Shown piece by piece: positions 15,611-24,100 of a DNA stretch of 64,000 nt. The stretch is from positions 1 through 64,000 of the forward strand of contig NZ_JAGEPF010000034.1 in assembly GCF_017573465.1 (NCBI RefSeq). Direction: 5' to 3'. Under the pieces are notes generated by a model. The model searched no databases. It was given only the letters and a program-made list of their open reading frames with translations, and was not told the DNA's origin. A program made the translations under genes and the position numbers. Origin of the DNA: Actinomadura violacea. GTDB lineage: Bacteria; Actinomycetota; Actinomycetes; Streptosporangiales; Streptosporangiaceae. Within the stretch, counting starts at the first letter, position 1. Each line of letters begins with the position of its first letter.

Positions 15611-17044
15611 ATGAGCGGCGAACGGCTGCGCAACTTTATCGGTGGCGAGTACGTGGACGCCAAGGACGGGCGGACGCTGGAGGTGGTCGACCCCAGTACC
15701 GGCGAGGCGTACGCGCAGGCGCCCGTGTCCGGCGCCGAGGACGTCGACGCCGCGTTCCGCGCCGCCGCGGAGGCGTTCCCCGCGTGGCGGGACGCGACGC
15801 CCGGCGAGCGCAGCCTCGCGATGCTGCGGTTCGCCGACGCCGTCGAGGCGCGGGGCCGCGAGCTGGTCGAGGCGGAGAGCCGCGACACCGGCAAGCCCGT
15901 GCAGCTCACCATGGAGGAGGAGCTGCCGCCGATGGTGGACAACCTCCGCTTCTTCGCGGGGGCGTCGCGGGTGCTGGAGGGCAAGGCCACCGGCGAGTAC
16001 CTGGCGGACCACACCTCCTCGATCCGGCGCGAGCCCATCGGGGTGTGCGCGCAGGTCACGCCGTGGAACTACCCGATGATGATGGCGGTCTGGAAGTTCG
16101 GGCCGGCGCTCGCGACGGGAAACACCGTCGTGCTCAAGCCGTCGGAGACGACCCCGGTCAGCACGCTGATGCTGGCGGAGATCGCCGCGGAGCACCTGCC
16201 GCCCGGCGTGTTCAACGTGATCTGCGGCGACCGCGACACCGGCCGCGCGCTGGTGGAGCACCCGACGCCGCAGATGGTGTCGATCACCGGCAGCGTGCGG
16301 GCGGGCATGGAGGTCGCCGCGTCCGCCGCGAAGGACCTGAAGAAGGTGCACCTGGAGCTCGGCGGGAAGGCGCCCGTCGTGGTGTTCGACGACGCCGACG
16401 TGGCGTCGGCGGCGCAGGGCATCGCCGAGGCCGGCTACTTCAACGCCGGGCAGGACTGCACCGCCGCGACGCGGGTGCTGGTCGCCGACCGGCTGCACGA
16501 CGAGTTCACCGAGGCGCTCGCCGAGGCGGCGCGCGGTACGGTCGTCGGCCCGCCGAGCAACACCGACGCCTTCTACGGCCCGGTGAACAGCGCCGCGCAG
16601 CTGGAGCGCGTGCAGGGCTTCATCGACCGGGTGCCGGGGCACGCGCGCGTGCTGGCCGGCGGGTCGCGGTCCGGCGACACCGGCTACTTCTTCGAGCCGA
16701 CCGTCGTCGGCGGGCTCCGCCAGGACGACGAGATCGTGCAGAACGAGGTGTTCGGCCCGGTCATCACCGTCCAGCGCTTCTCCGACGAGGCGCAGGCGGT
16801 CGAGTGGGCGAACGGCGTCCGGTACGGGCTGGCGGCCAGCGTGTGGACGCAGAACCACGGGCGCGCGATGCGCATGAGCAAGGCACTGGACTTCGGGGCG
16901 GTGTGGGTGAACACCCACATCCCGTTCGTCTCGGAGATGCCGCACGGGGGCTTCAAGCACTCCGGCTACGGCAAGGACATGTCGATGTACGGAATCGAGG
17001 ACTACACCCGCGTCAAGCACGTCATGCACTACATCGGCGCCTGA
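15611..17044 (+). CDS. Gamma-aminobutyraldehyde dehydrogenase-like aldehyde dehydrogenase
   Basis: A 477-residue NAD(P)-dependent aldehyde dehydrogenase. Catalytic residues: N153 (TPWNYP), E249 (HLELGGKAP) and C283 (NAGQDCTAATR). The GQDCTAATR context is typical of aminobutyraldehyde dehydrogenases (PatD/YdcW type) that oxidise 4-aminobutanal or gamma-glutamyl-aminobutanal to GABA derivatives. ATG at 15611 follows GGAAGGA. It is the first gene of an operon with a PotABCD-like transporter and an amine-oxidising flavoprotein, which strongly supports a role in putrescine breakdown. Confidence 0.88.
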   Translation: MSGERLRNFIGGEYVDAKDGRTLEVVDPSTGEAYAQAPVSGAEDVDAAFRAAAEAFPAWRDATPGERSLAMLRFADAVEARGRELVEAESRDTGKPVQLTMEEELPPMVDNLRFFAGASRVLEGKATGEYLADHTSSIRREPIGVCAQVTPWNYPMMMAVWKFGPALATGNTVVLKPSETTPVSTLMLAEIAAEHLPPGVFNVICGDRDTGRALVEHPTPQMVSITGSVRAGMEVAASAAKDLKKVHLELGGKAPVVVFDDADVASAAQGIAEAGYFNAGQDCTAATRVLVADRLHDEFTEALAEAARGTVVGPPSNTDAFYGPVNSAAQLERVQGFIDRVPGHARVLAGGSRSGDTGYFFEPTVVGGLRQDDEIVQNEVFGPVITVQRFSDEAQAVEWANGVRYGLAASVWTQNHGRAMRMSKALDFGAVWVNTHIPFVSEMPHGGFKHSGYGKDMSMYGIEDYTRVKHVMHYIGA

Positions 17045-17067
17045 GGGGCCCGTCGCGGCGGTGCGCG

Positions 17068-17100
17068 GGCCGGTGCCCCGTCCACGGACGGGCGCCGGCC
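17068..17100 (+). terminator. GC-rich hairpin between aldehyde dehydrogenase and transporter genes
   Basis: The arms beginning at GGCCGGTGCCCC and ending with GGGCGCCGGCC pair over about 14 bases with one bulged C and one G-U pair around a CACG loop. No T-run follows. It may reduce read-through or protect mRNA ends within the operon. Confidence 0.5.
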
Positions 17101-17160
17101 GGCGCGGGGGCGCCGCCGCGGTGGCCGGGCGCCACGAGCTCGTGAAGGAAACCCCTGCCC

Positions 17161-18312
17161 ATGACCGAAACCCAGCCCGCCCCGGCGCGCGACGACCCGG
17201 GTCGCGCAGTTCCCGCCATCGAGCTCACGGGAGTCGAGAAGACCTTCCACGCCTACGGCGAGGCCGTCGCGGCCGTCGGCGGCGTGGACCTGGCGATCGG
17301 GCAGGGGGAGTTCTTCTCCCTGCTCGGCCCGTCCGGCTGCGGCAAGACCACCACGATGCGCATGATCGCCGGCTTCGAGGAGCCGACGGCCGGCGAGGTC
17401 TACCTGCACGGACGCAGCGTCACCGGCGTGCCCGCCAACCGCCGTGACGTCAACATGGTGTTCCAGTCCTACGCGCTGTTCCCGCACATGAACGTCTTCG
17501 ACAACGTGGCGTTCGGGCTGCGGCGACGCGGCGTCGCCAAGGCCGAGACCAAGGCGCGGGTCGGCGAGATGCTGGAGATCGTCGACCTGACGGGGCGGGA
17601 GCGGCGCCGTCCCGCGGAGCTGTCGGGCGGCCAGCAGCAGCGGGTCGCGCTGGCCCGCGCGCTGGTGAACCGGCCGCGCGCGCTGCTGCTGGACGAACCG
17701 CTCGGCGCGCTGGACCTGAAGCTGCGGCAGGCGATGCAGGTCGAGCTGAAGCGGATCCAGCGGGAGGTCGGCATCACGTTCGTGTACGTGACGCACGACC
17801 AGGGCGAGGCGCTGACGATGTCGGACCGGATCGCGGTGATGAACGACGGGCTGATCGAGCAGCTCGGCACGCCGCGGGAGATCTACGAGCATCCGGCGAC
17901 GCGGTTCGTCGCGGGGTTCATCGGGACGTCCAACCTGCTCGGCGGGGAGGTCACCGAGGTGTCCGGGGGCGGCGCGGTGATCTCCTACGGTCCGGACGGG
18001 CGGATCGAGGTGCCGGTGCGGGACGGACTGAAGGTCGCGGGGGGGGAGCGGCTAGAGCTGACGGTCCGCCCGGAGAAGATCGGCATCGGGACGGACAAGC
18101 CGGCGGGCGACCTGTGCGGCGTCCGCGGCACGGTCACCGAGGTCGTATACCTCGGGACCTCGACGAGCTACAACATCACCACCTCCACCGGCGCCGACGT
18201 GGTCGTGTTCATGCAGAACGCCACGAACGCCGACGACATCGCCGTTCGCGGGGACGGCGTCTGGCTGTCGTGGGACCCGCGCCACTCGTACGCCATAGGA
18301 GCCCCCCAGTGA
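17161..18312 (+). CDS. potA: Spermidine/putrescine ABC transporter ATP-binding protein
   Basis: A 383-residue importer ATPase. Walker A GPSGCGKT (56-63), Q-loop MVFQSYALFPHM, signature LSGGQQQR (154-161), Walker B LLLDEP (175-180) and H-loop THDQGEA are intact; a TOBE domain fills the C-terminal part (about 250-375). The length and TOBE domain are those of the PotA/FutC/MalK group; the neighbours indicate polyamines. ATG at 17161 follows GAAGGAAA. Its TGA overlaps the GTG of the binding protein gene. Confidence 0.92.
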   Translation: MTETQPAPARDDPGRAVPAIELTGVEKTFHAYGEAVAAVGGVDLAIGQGEFFSLLGPSGCGKTTTMRMIAGFEEPTAGEVYLHGRSVTGVPANRRDVNMVFQSYALFPHMNVFDNVAFGLRRRGVAKAETKARVGEMLEIVDLTGRERRRPAELSGGQQQRVALARALVNRPRALLLDEPLGALDLKLRQAMQVELKRIQREVGITFVYVTHDQGEALTMSDRIAVMNDGLIEQLGTPREIYEHPATRFVAGFIGTSNLLGGEVTEVSGGGAVISYGPDGRIEVPVRDGLKVAGGERLELTVRPEKIGIGTDKPAGDLCGVRGTVTEVVYLGTSTSYNITTSTGADVVVFMQNATNADDIAVRGDGVWLSWDPRHSYAIGAPQ

Positions 18313-19553
18313 CGAACCTCGACCCCGCGTTCCTGCGCGGACTGACCCGCCCCCGCCTGGCACGGTCCACCGCGTCCCGCCGGGACGTCCTGCGGATGAT
18401 GGGCGCGGCGGGCGCCGGCCTGGCCCTGTCGGCCTGCGGTGTGAAGGGGCAGGGCGGCAAGGAGAAGGTCACGCGGACCGACGTGGAGAAGTACTGGTCG
18501 GGCAAGTCCAAGACCGGGAAGCTCGCGTGGGCGAACTGGCCGGGCTACATGGAGGACGACCACTCGACCATCAAGGCCTTCGAGAAGGCCACCGGCATCA
18601 AGGTGGACTACAAAGAGGTCATCCAGGAGATGGGGCCCTGGTTCGGGAAGATCCAGGCGCCGCTGGCGGCAGGCCAGTCCATCGGCTTCGACCTGATGGT
18701 GATGACGAACGGGATCCAGCTGGAGCAGGCGCGGCAGCTCGGCTACCTGGCGCCGCTGGACCAGTCCCGGCTGAAGAACTTCCAGGCCAACGCCGGTGCG
18801 TCGTTCAAGAACCCGTCGTACGACCCGGGCAACGCGTTCACGATCCCGTACGAGTCGGGCATCACCGGGATCGCGTACAACACCAAGTACGTCAAGGAGG
18901 AGATCACCAGCATCGCGCAGCTGTTCGACCCGAAGTACAAGGGGCGGGTCGGCATGATGGGCGACTCGCAGGAGCTCGGGAACTTCGGGCTGTTCCTGCT
19001 GGGCATCGACCCGGAGAAGTCGACGCAGGCCGACTGGGAGAAGGCGGCGGCGAAGCTGCGCGAGCAGCGCGACAAGGGGATCGTCCGCAAGTACTACAAC
19101 CAGGACTACGTCGACGCCGTCAGCAAGGGCGACGTGTGGATGACGATGGCCTGGTCGGGTGATGTGTACAGCATGACGAGTCCGGACGTGCGGTTCGCCA
19201 TCCCGAAGGAGGGCGGCACCATCTGGACGGACAACATGTGCATCCCGAAGACCGCGGGCGCCCCGGTCGACGCGATCACGCTGATGGACTGGCTGTACGT
19301 GCCGGAGAACAACGCGCCGCTGACCGAGTTCGTCAACTACATCACGCCCGTGCCGGGGGTGAAGCAGGTCGTGGCGGCGGACGCGGCGAAGGCGACGGGA
19401 CAGGAGAAGAAGGACCTGACCCGGCTCAGCACGAGCCCGCTGGTGTTCCCGTCGGACGCGGACATGCAGCGGCTGCGGCACTACCGGCGGCTCACGCAGG
19501 CGGAGGAGACGCAGTACCAGAAGATCTTCGAGCCGATCGCCAAGGGGTCGTGA
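18309..19553 (+). CDS. potD: Polyamine ABC transporter substrate-binding lipoprotein (PotD-like)
   Basis: A 414-residue precursor. The N-terminus has a twin-arginine motif SRRDVLRMMG (R24-R25), a hydrophobic stretch and the lipobox ALSAC with C43, so it is probably a Tat-exported lipoprotein. The mature part is a type-2 periplasmic-binding fold: KLAWANWPGYMEDD at its start, then FDLMVMTNG and NAFTIPYESGITGIAYNT, as in PotD/PotF. The GTG start overlaps the potA stop (GTGA) and its own stop overlaps the next ATG, so all four transporter genes are coupled. Confidence 0.9.
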   Translation: MTNLDPAFLRGLTRPRLARSTASRRDVLRMMGAAGAGLALSACGVKGQGGKEKVTRTDVEKYWSGKSKTGKLAWANWPGYMEDDHSTIKAFEKATGIKVDYKEVIQEMGPWFGKIQAPLAAGQSIGFDLMVMTNGIQLEQARQLGYLAPLDQSRLKNFQANAGASFKNPSYDPGNAFTIPYESGITGIAYNTKYVKEEITSIAQLFDPKYKGRVGMMGDSQELGNFGLFLLGIDPEKSTQADWEKAAAKLREQRDKGIVRKYYNQDYVDAVSKGDVWMTMAWSGDVYSMTSPDVRFAIPKEGGTIWTDNMCIPKTAGAPVDAITLMDWLYVPENNAPLTEFVNYITPVPGVKQVVAADAAKATGQEKKDLTRLSTSPLVFPSDADMQRLRHYRRLTQAEETQYQKIFEPIAKGS

Positions 19554-20422
19554 TGGCCCGCCGGCCGCGGGGCGGCGCGTTCGCGCCGTACCTGATGATC
19601 CTGCCGAGCGGGCTGTGGATGCTGGCGTTCTTCATCGTCCCGATCGTGCTGATGGTGTCGCTGTCGCTGCAGACGGGCAACCTCATCGACGGCTTCCGGC
19701 AGACGTTCCACTGGCAGAACTACACCGACAGCCTCAACACCTACGGCGACAAGGTGGTGCGGTCGCTCTGGTACGGGCTGATCGCGACCGTCCTGTGCAT
19801 CGCGCTCGCCTATCCGGCGGCGTACTGGATCGCCTTCCGGGGCGGCCGGCACAAGTCGACGTACCTGTTCATGCTGCTGCTTCCGTACTTCGTGTCGTTC
19901 GTGCTGCGGACGGTGTCGTGGAAGCTGGTGCTGACCGACAACGGGCCGATCCTCGGGCCGCTGCGCAACCACGGCCTGCTGCCGAACGGTTTCCACGTGC
20001 TGGACACCGGTGTCGCGGTGGTGTCGGGGCTGACGTACAACTTCCTGCCGTTCATGGTGCTGCCGATCTACGTGGCGCTGGAGCGGATCGACGAGCGGGT
20101 CGTGGAGGCGGCGTACGACCTGTACGCGAGCCGGGCGCAGGCGTTCGCGCGGGTCGTGCTGCCGCTGTCGCTGCCGGGCGTGTTCGCGGGCGTCATCATG
20201 ACGTTCGTGCCGGTGTCGTCGGACTACGTGAACGCCGAGGTGCTGGGCGGCCCGCAGAACACGATGATCGGCAACGTGATCCAGACGGAGTACTTCGACA
20301 ACAGCGCCTACCCGGTCGCGTCGGCGCTGTCGTTCGCGCTGATGGCGATCCTGCTGGTCGGCATCTTCGTGTACGCGCGGTCGCTCGGCACGCAGGACGT
20401 TCTGGAGGCGGCGGGACGATGA
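19553..20422 (+). CDS. potB: Polyamine ABC transporter permease (PotB-like)
   Basis: A 289-residue permease with six membrane segments, beginning with the LPSGLWMLAFFIVPIVLMVS segment. The EAA loop that contacts the ATPase reads VEAAYDLYASRAQAFARVVLP near residues 183-203. This is the first of the two BPD-type permeases usual in polyamine importers. ATG at 19553 shares a base with the potD stop. Confidence 0.9.
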   Translation: MARRPRGGAFAPYLMILPSGLWMLAFFIVPIVLMVSLSLQTGNLIDGFRQTFHWQNYTDSLNTYGDKVVRSLWYGLIATVLCIALAYPAAYWIAFRGGRHKSTYLFMLLLPYFVSFVLRTVSWKLVLTDNGPILGPLRNHGLLPNGFHVLDTGVAVVSGLTYNFLPFMVLPIYVALERIDERVVEAAYDLYASRAQAFARVVLPLSLPGVFAGVIMTFVPVSSDYVNAEVLGGPQNTMIGNVIQTEYFDNSAYPVASALSFALMAILLVGIFVYARSLGTQDVLEAAGR

Positions 20423-21246
20423 CGACGATCGCACCCACCGCGGCGCCGCGCCCGGCGCCGCCGCGCAGGCGCCGCCGGATCTCCGGCCTGCACCTGTACA
20501 CGCTGCTGGTGATCGCGTGGCTGATCCTGCCGATCGCCATCATGATCCTGTTCGGGTTCAACGACACGCACAGCAAGCAGAACTTCCAGTGGCAGGGCTT
20601 CACGTTCAAGTGGTACGTCCACCTGTTCGACAAGGAGGACCTGACCACCGCGGTCGTCAACTCGCTGATGATCGCGCTGCTAAGCACCGCGATCACCACG
20701 GTCATCGGGACGTTCGCCGGGATCGCGCTCGGCCGGCACCGGTTCCGCGGCAAGGGCGCGACGAACCTGGTGCTGTTCATGGCGATCTCCTGCCCGGAGA
20801 TCGTGATGGGCGCGTCGCTGCTGTCGATGTTCGTCACGTTCAACCTGCCGCGCGGCTACCTAACGATCCTGCTCGCGCACGTGATGTTCTCGATCGCGTT
20901 CGTGGCGGTGACGGTGCGCGCGCGGGTGGTCGGCCTGGACCCGGCGGTGGAGGAGGCGGCGCAGGACCTCGGGGCCGGGCCGTGGACCCGGTTCCGGCTG
21001 GTCACGCTGCCGATGATCATGCCGGGGGTGGTGGCGGGCGCGCTGCTGGCGTTCGTGCTGTCCATCGACGACTTCGTGATCACCAACTTCACCAGCGGCT
21101 CCACCATCACGTTCCCGCTGTGGATCTACGGTTCGACCAGGACCGGGACGCCGCCGCAGGTCAACGTGATGGGGACGATCATCTTCGCGGTCGGCGTGGT
21201 GATCGCGGTGGTGTCGGCGCGGCGCAGCAGCCGCGCGGCGCGCTGA
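20419..21246 (+). CDS. potC: Polyamine ABC transporter permease (PotC-like)
   Basis: A 275-residue permease with six predicted membrane segments after a basic N-terminus. PotC features include FGFNDTHSKQNFQWQGFTFK, the EAA loop VEEAAQDLGAGPWTRFRLVTLP and DDFVITNFTSGS, which is highly characteristic of PotC. It overlaps potB in an ATGA. With PotB it forms the membrane channel of the importer. Confidence 0.91.
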   Translation: MTTIAPTAAPRPAPPRRRRRISGLHLYTLLVIAWLILPIAIMILFGFNDTHSKQNFQWQGFTFKWYVHLFDKEDLTTAVVNSLMIALLSTAITTVIGTFAGIALGRHRFRGKGATNLVLFMAISCPEIVMGASLLSMFVTFNLPRGYLTILLAHVMFSIAFVAVTVRARVVGLDPAVEEAAQDLGAGPWTRFRLVTLPMIMPGVVAGALLAFVLSIDDFVITNFTSGSTITFPLWIYGSTRTGTPPQVNVMGTIIFAVGVVIAVVSARRSSRAAR

Positions 21247-21256
21247 GGGCGGGGAC

Positions 21257-22672
21257 GTGCCGCAGGAGGTGTCCAAGGCGCTCGCCGACGCCGAGCCCGT
21301 GCCGTTCTGGCTCGCCGGCGCGGCACGTCCCGAGCCCGAACCGCCGCTGGCGGGCGAGCGGTCGTGCGACCTCGCCGTGGTCGGCGGCGGCTACGGCGGC
21401 CTGTGGACGGCCCTGCTCGCCAAGGAGCGCGACCCGTCCCTGGACGTGGTGGTGCTGGAGGCGGGGCGGGTGGGGTCCGCCGCGTCCGGGCGCAACGGCG
21501 GGTTCTGCTCGGCGAGCCTCACCCACGGCCTGGAGAACGGCGCGGGCCGCTGGCCGGACGAGATGCACGAGCTCGAACGGCTCGGCTGGGACAACCTGCG
21601 CGCCATCGGGACGACCCTCACCAGGTACGGGATCGACGCCGAGTGGGAGCCGACCGGCGAGATGACGGTCGCGACGCGGGAGTGGCAGGTTCCGGCGCTG
21701 GAGCGGGAGGCGGAGAAGGCGTACGAGCTGGGCTGGGAGCCGATCCTGCTCGGCCCGGACGCGGTCCGCGCGCAGGTCGCCTCGCCCACCTACCTCGCCG
21801 GCCTGTGGGACCGCGACTCCGTCGCCATGGTGCATCCCGCCAAGCTCGCCTTCGGGCTGGCCGCGGCGTGCCGGGCCCTCGGCGTCCGCATCCACGAGAA
21901 CACGCGGGTGACGGGGCTGCGCGCGGACGCCCGCAGGCTCCGGCTGAGCGGCGCGCACGGGTCGGTGACGGCCCGTCGCGTCGCGCTCGCGACCGGCGCG
22001 TTCCCGCCATTGCTGCGGCGCATGCGGAATTTCCTCGTGCCCGTGTACGACTACGCGCTGGTGACCGAGCCGCTTTCCCCTGCGCAGCGCGAGGCGATCG
22101 GCTGGAAGCACCGGCAGGGGCTCGGCGACGCCGGCAATCAGTTCCACTACTACCGGCTCACCGCGGACGATCGGATCCTCTGGGGCGGATACGACGCCGT
22201 CTACCACTACGGCAATGGCATGCGCCGTGACCTGGAGAACCGTCCCGCGACCTTCGCCGCATTGGCGCGGCACTTCTTTGACACCTTCCCTCAGCTGGAA
22301 GGAGTCCGTTTCACGCATGCGTGGGGCGGCGTCATCGACACGTGCAGCCGTTTCTGCGCGTTCTATGGCACGGCGTACGACCACAGGCTCGCCTATGCGG
22401 CCGGCTACACCGGCCTTGGGGTGGGAGCCACGCGTTTCGGCGCGGACGTCGTGCTCGACCTGCTCCGCGTGGGCCTGGCACCCGGCGAGGAGACCGAGCG
22501 GACCCGGCTCGCGATGGTGCGCTCCAAGCCCGTCCCGTTCCCGCCCGAGCCGCTCAGGTACGGCGTCATCGAACTGACGCGGCGCGAGTTGGCCCGCGCT
22601 GACCGCAACGACGGCCGCCGCGGCCTGTGGCTCCGCTCCCTGGACCGCCTCGGCCTCGGCTTCGACTCCTGA
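21257..22672 (+). CDS. FAD-dependent amine oxidoreductase (PuuB/DAO family)
   Basis: A 471-residue flavoprotein. The dinucleotide-binding site GGGYGG is at 43-48, followed by VVLEAG and the SGRNGGFCS motif found in gamma-glutamylputrescine oxidase and related DAO-family enzymes; FTHAWGGVIDTCSRF and YAAGYTGLGVGATRFG form the C-terminal FAD contacts. It probably oxidises a polyamine or its glutamyl conjugate to the aldehyde used by the dehydrogenase at 15611. The GTG start lies ten bases after potC, so it belongs to the operon. Confidence 0.85.
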   Translation: MPQEVSKALADAEPVPFWLAGAARPEPEPPLAGERSCDLAVVGGGYGGLWTALLAKERDPSLDVVVLEAGRVGSAASGRNGGFCSASLTHGLENGAGRWPDEMHELERLGWDNLRAIGTTLTRYGIDAEWEPTGEMTVATREWQVPALEREAEKAYELGWEPILLGPDAVRAQVASPTYLAGLWDRDSVAMVHPAKLAFGLAAACRALGVRIHENTRVTGLRADARRLRLSGAHGSVTARRVALATGAFPPLLRRMRNFLVPVYDYALVTEPLSPAQREAIGWKHRQGLGDAGNQFHYYRLTADDRILWGGYDAVYHYGNGMRRDLENRPATFAALARHFFDTFPQLEGVRFTHAWGGVIDTCSRFCAFYGTAYDHRLAYAAGYTGLGVGATRFGADVVLDLLRVGLAPGEETERTRLAMVRSKPVPFPPEPLRYGVIELTRRELARADRNDGRRGLWLRSLDRLGLGFDS

Positions 22673-22694
22673 CGGGACCGCGGCGGGCGGGGGA

Positions 22695-23216
22695 TCAGTC
22701 CGGGGACGAGTCGATGGTGCCGAACACGAAGGAGGAGACCTCGAGGTACAGCTGCTCGGGGTAGGGCACGAAGCGGATCCTGCGGAGCCCCTGCTTCTGC
22801 CCGGCCGACTCGATGATGAACTCGCCGTAGCCGAGCGCCCGGCCCGTGTAGGACCGCTTCAGCTCGATGTTGTCGACCTTCGCCATCGGCATCATCGCGA
22901 TGTCGCGGTTGAGCACGCCGCGGATCACCATGATCCGGTGCTCGGTGACCAGGAAGAACTGCAGCGACCACGCGGCGAGGTTCCACACGAGGTAGCCCAC
23001 GGTGACCAGCCACAGCAGCCAGATCCAGGCGAAGCCGACGGTCAGCTGGACGGCCGCGCACAGGATGAGGCCGGCGACCACGGAGACGATCGGCATCAGC
23101 AGGAGGGCGGGGTGCCGGCGCACGGCGATGACCCGCCCCTCGTAGGTCATCAAGTACCTGTCGACCATCCGCGTCGTCGTGTCGTCGCGGTGGACCACCA
23201 TGTCCTGCAGATTCAC
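22695..23216 (-). CDS. PH-domain membrane protein
   Basis: A 173-residue protein with two adjacent membrane segments (ALLLMPIVSVVAGLILCAAV and FAWIWLLWLVTVGYLVW, about 38-80) followed by a bacterial PH domain: FFLVTEHRIMVIRGVLNRDIA, MAKVDNIELKRSYTGRALGYG and the closing FVPYPEQLYLEV. This YdbS/YdbT-like architecture is common in actinobacteria; function unknown. The GTG at 23216 is chosen for its GGGGAA site; ATG at 23201 is an alternative. Confidence 0.82.
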   Translation of the reverse strand: MNLQDMVVHRDDTTTRMVDRYLMTYEGRVIAVRRHPALLLMPIVSVVAGLILCAAVQLTVGFAWIWLLWLVTVGYLVWNLAAWSLQFFLVTEHRIMVIRGVLNRDIAMMPMAKVDNIELKRSYTGRALGYGEFIIESAGQKQGLRRIRFVPYPEQLYLEVSSFVFGTIDSSPD

Positions 23217-23383
23217 TGCGGTTCCCCATCGTGTCCGGTGCGTCCAACGGTAGCCCAACGCGCGCCGCGGATGCAGGGAGCGCGGCGGTGAGACGGGCGC
23301 GCCCGCGCGGCGCACCGCGGCGTGCCCGCGAGGCTCGCGGGCCGAACGGCGCAACGGCCTTGTGCGGGCCGGGCGGGCGGCTG

Positions 23384-24100
23384 ATGATGTTGGGCATGGA
23401 CGGCGTTGGGGAGGCCGGGCAGCGGCCGTACGAGGGCGCCGCGGGCGCCCGGGGACCGCAGGAGGGCTTCGCCGGCGACGTCACGGGCCGTCCGATCTGG
23501 CGGCTGCTGCTGCGCGGCCTCGGCGTGTACCTGCCGGGCTGGCGGACGCCCGAGACCGTGCTGCGGGTGCCGGGCGGCGCGACCGGGTTCGGGCCGCCCG
23601 CGTTCCTCGACGGCGACGCCGGGTTCGGCCTGCAGCTCCCGGACCGGCGCAAGGGCCTGGAGCCCGACCGCGAGATCTACGTGCGGGGCCGCGAGAACCC
23701 GAGCTTCGGCATCGTCGTGGCGGGCCCGGCGGAGGCGATCGGCAGCCGCGTCGTGGACGCGGAGGTGCTGATGCGGTTCGCGCGGCGGCTCACCTTCGAG
23801 GAGCTGTTCGACACCAGCGACGCCGACTCGGTGCCGTATGCGGTGCGCGGCGCGCGCGCGGTGGAGAACGTGGTGTTCCTTGACCGCGCCGCAGGAGTCG
23901 GGCTGTGCGCGGAGGTCGAGCCGGTGACACGCGCCTTGCACTGCCCACTGTACGTGCGCATCGGCGGCCCGGCGGAACGGACGGTCCGCGCCTACGCCAT
24001 GAACACCGTCCCGGACGCGGACACCTCGCAAAACGACGCGGCCTACGGCATGGACCCGTCCTACGGCGTGGACGCCCAGGCGGTGAGGTCCCACAGCTGA
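23384..24100 (+). CDS. Hypothetical protein, unrecognised family
   Basis: About 238 residues with no signal peptide or membrane segment. Visible features are a glycine/proline-rich N-terminus, IWRLLLRGLGVYLPGWRTPE, a repeated FGPPAFL/FGLQLP texture, EIYVRGRENPSFGIVVAG and VLMRFARRLTFEELFDTSD. I do not recognise it. The start is uncertain: ATG codons lie at 23384, 23387 and 23396, none with a good ribosome site, and the frame is open further up. Its 3' end overlaps the convergent gene by 40 bases. Confidence 0.6.
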   Translation: MMLGMDGVGEAGQRPYEGAAGARGPQEGFAGDVTGRPIWRLLLRGLGVYLPGWRTPETVLRVPGGATGFGPPAFLDGDAGFGLQLPDRRKGLEPDREIYVRGRENPSFGIVVAGPAEAIGSRVVDAEVLMRFARRLTFEELFDTSDADSVPYAVRGARAVENVVFLDRAAGVGLCAEVEPVTRALHCPLYVRIGGPAERTVRAYAMNTVPDADTSQNDAAYGMDPSYGVDAQAVRSHS

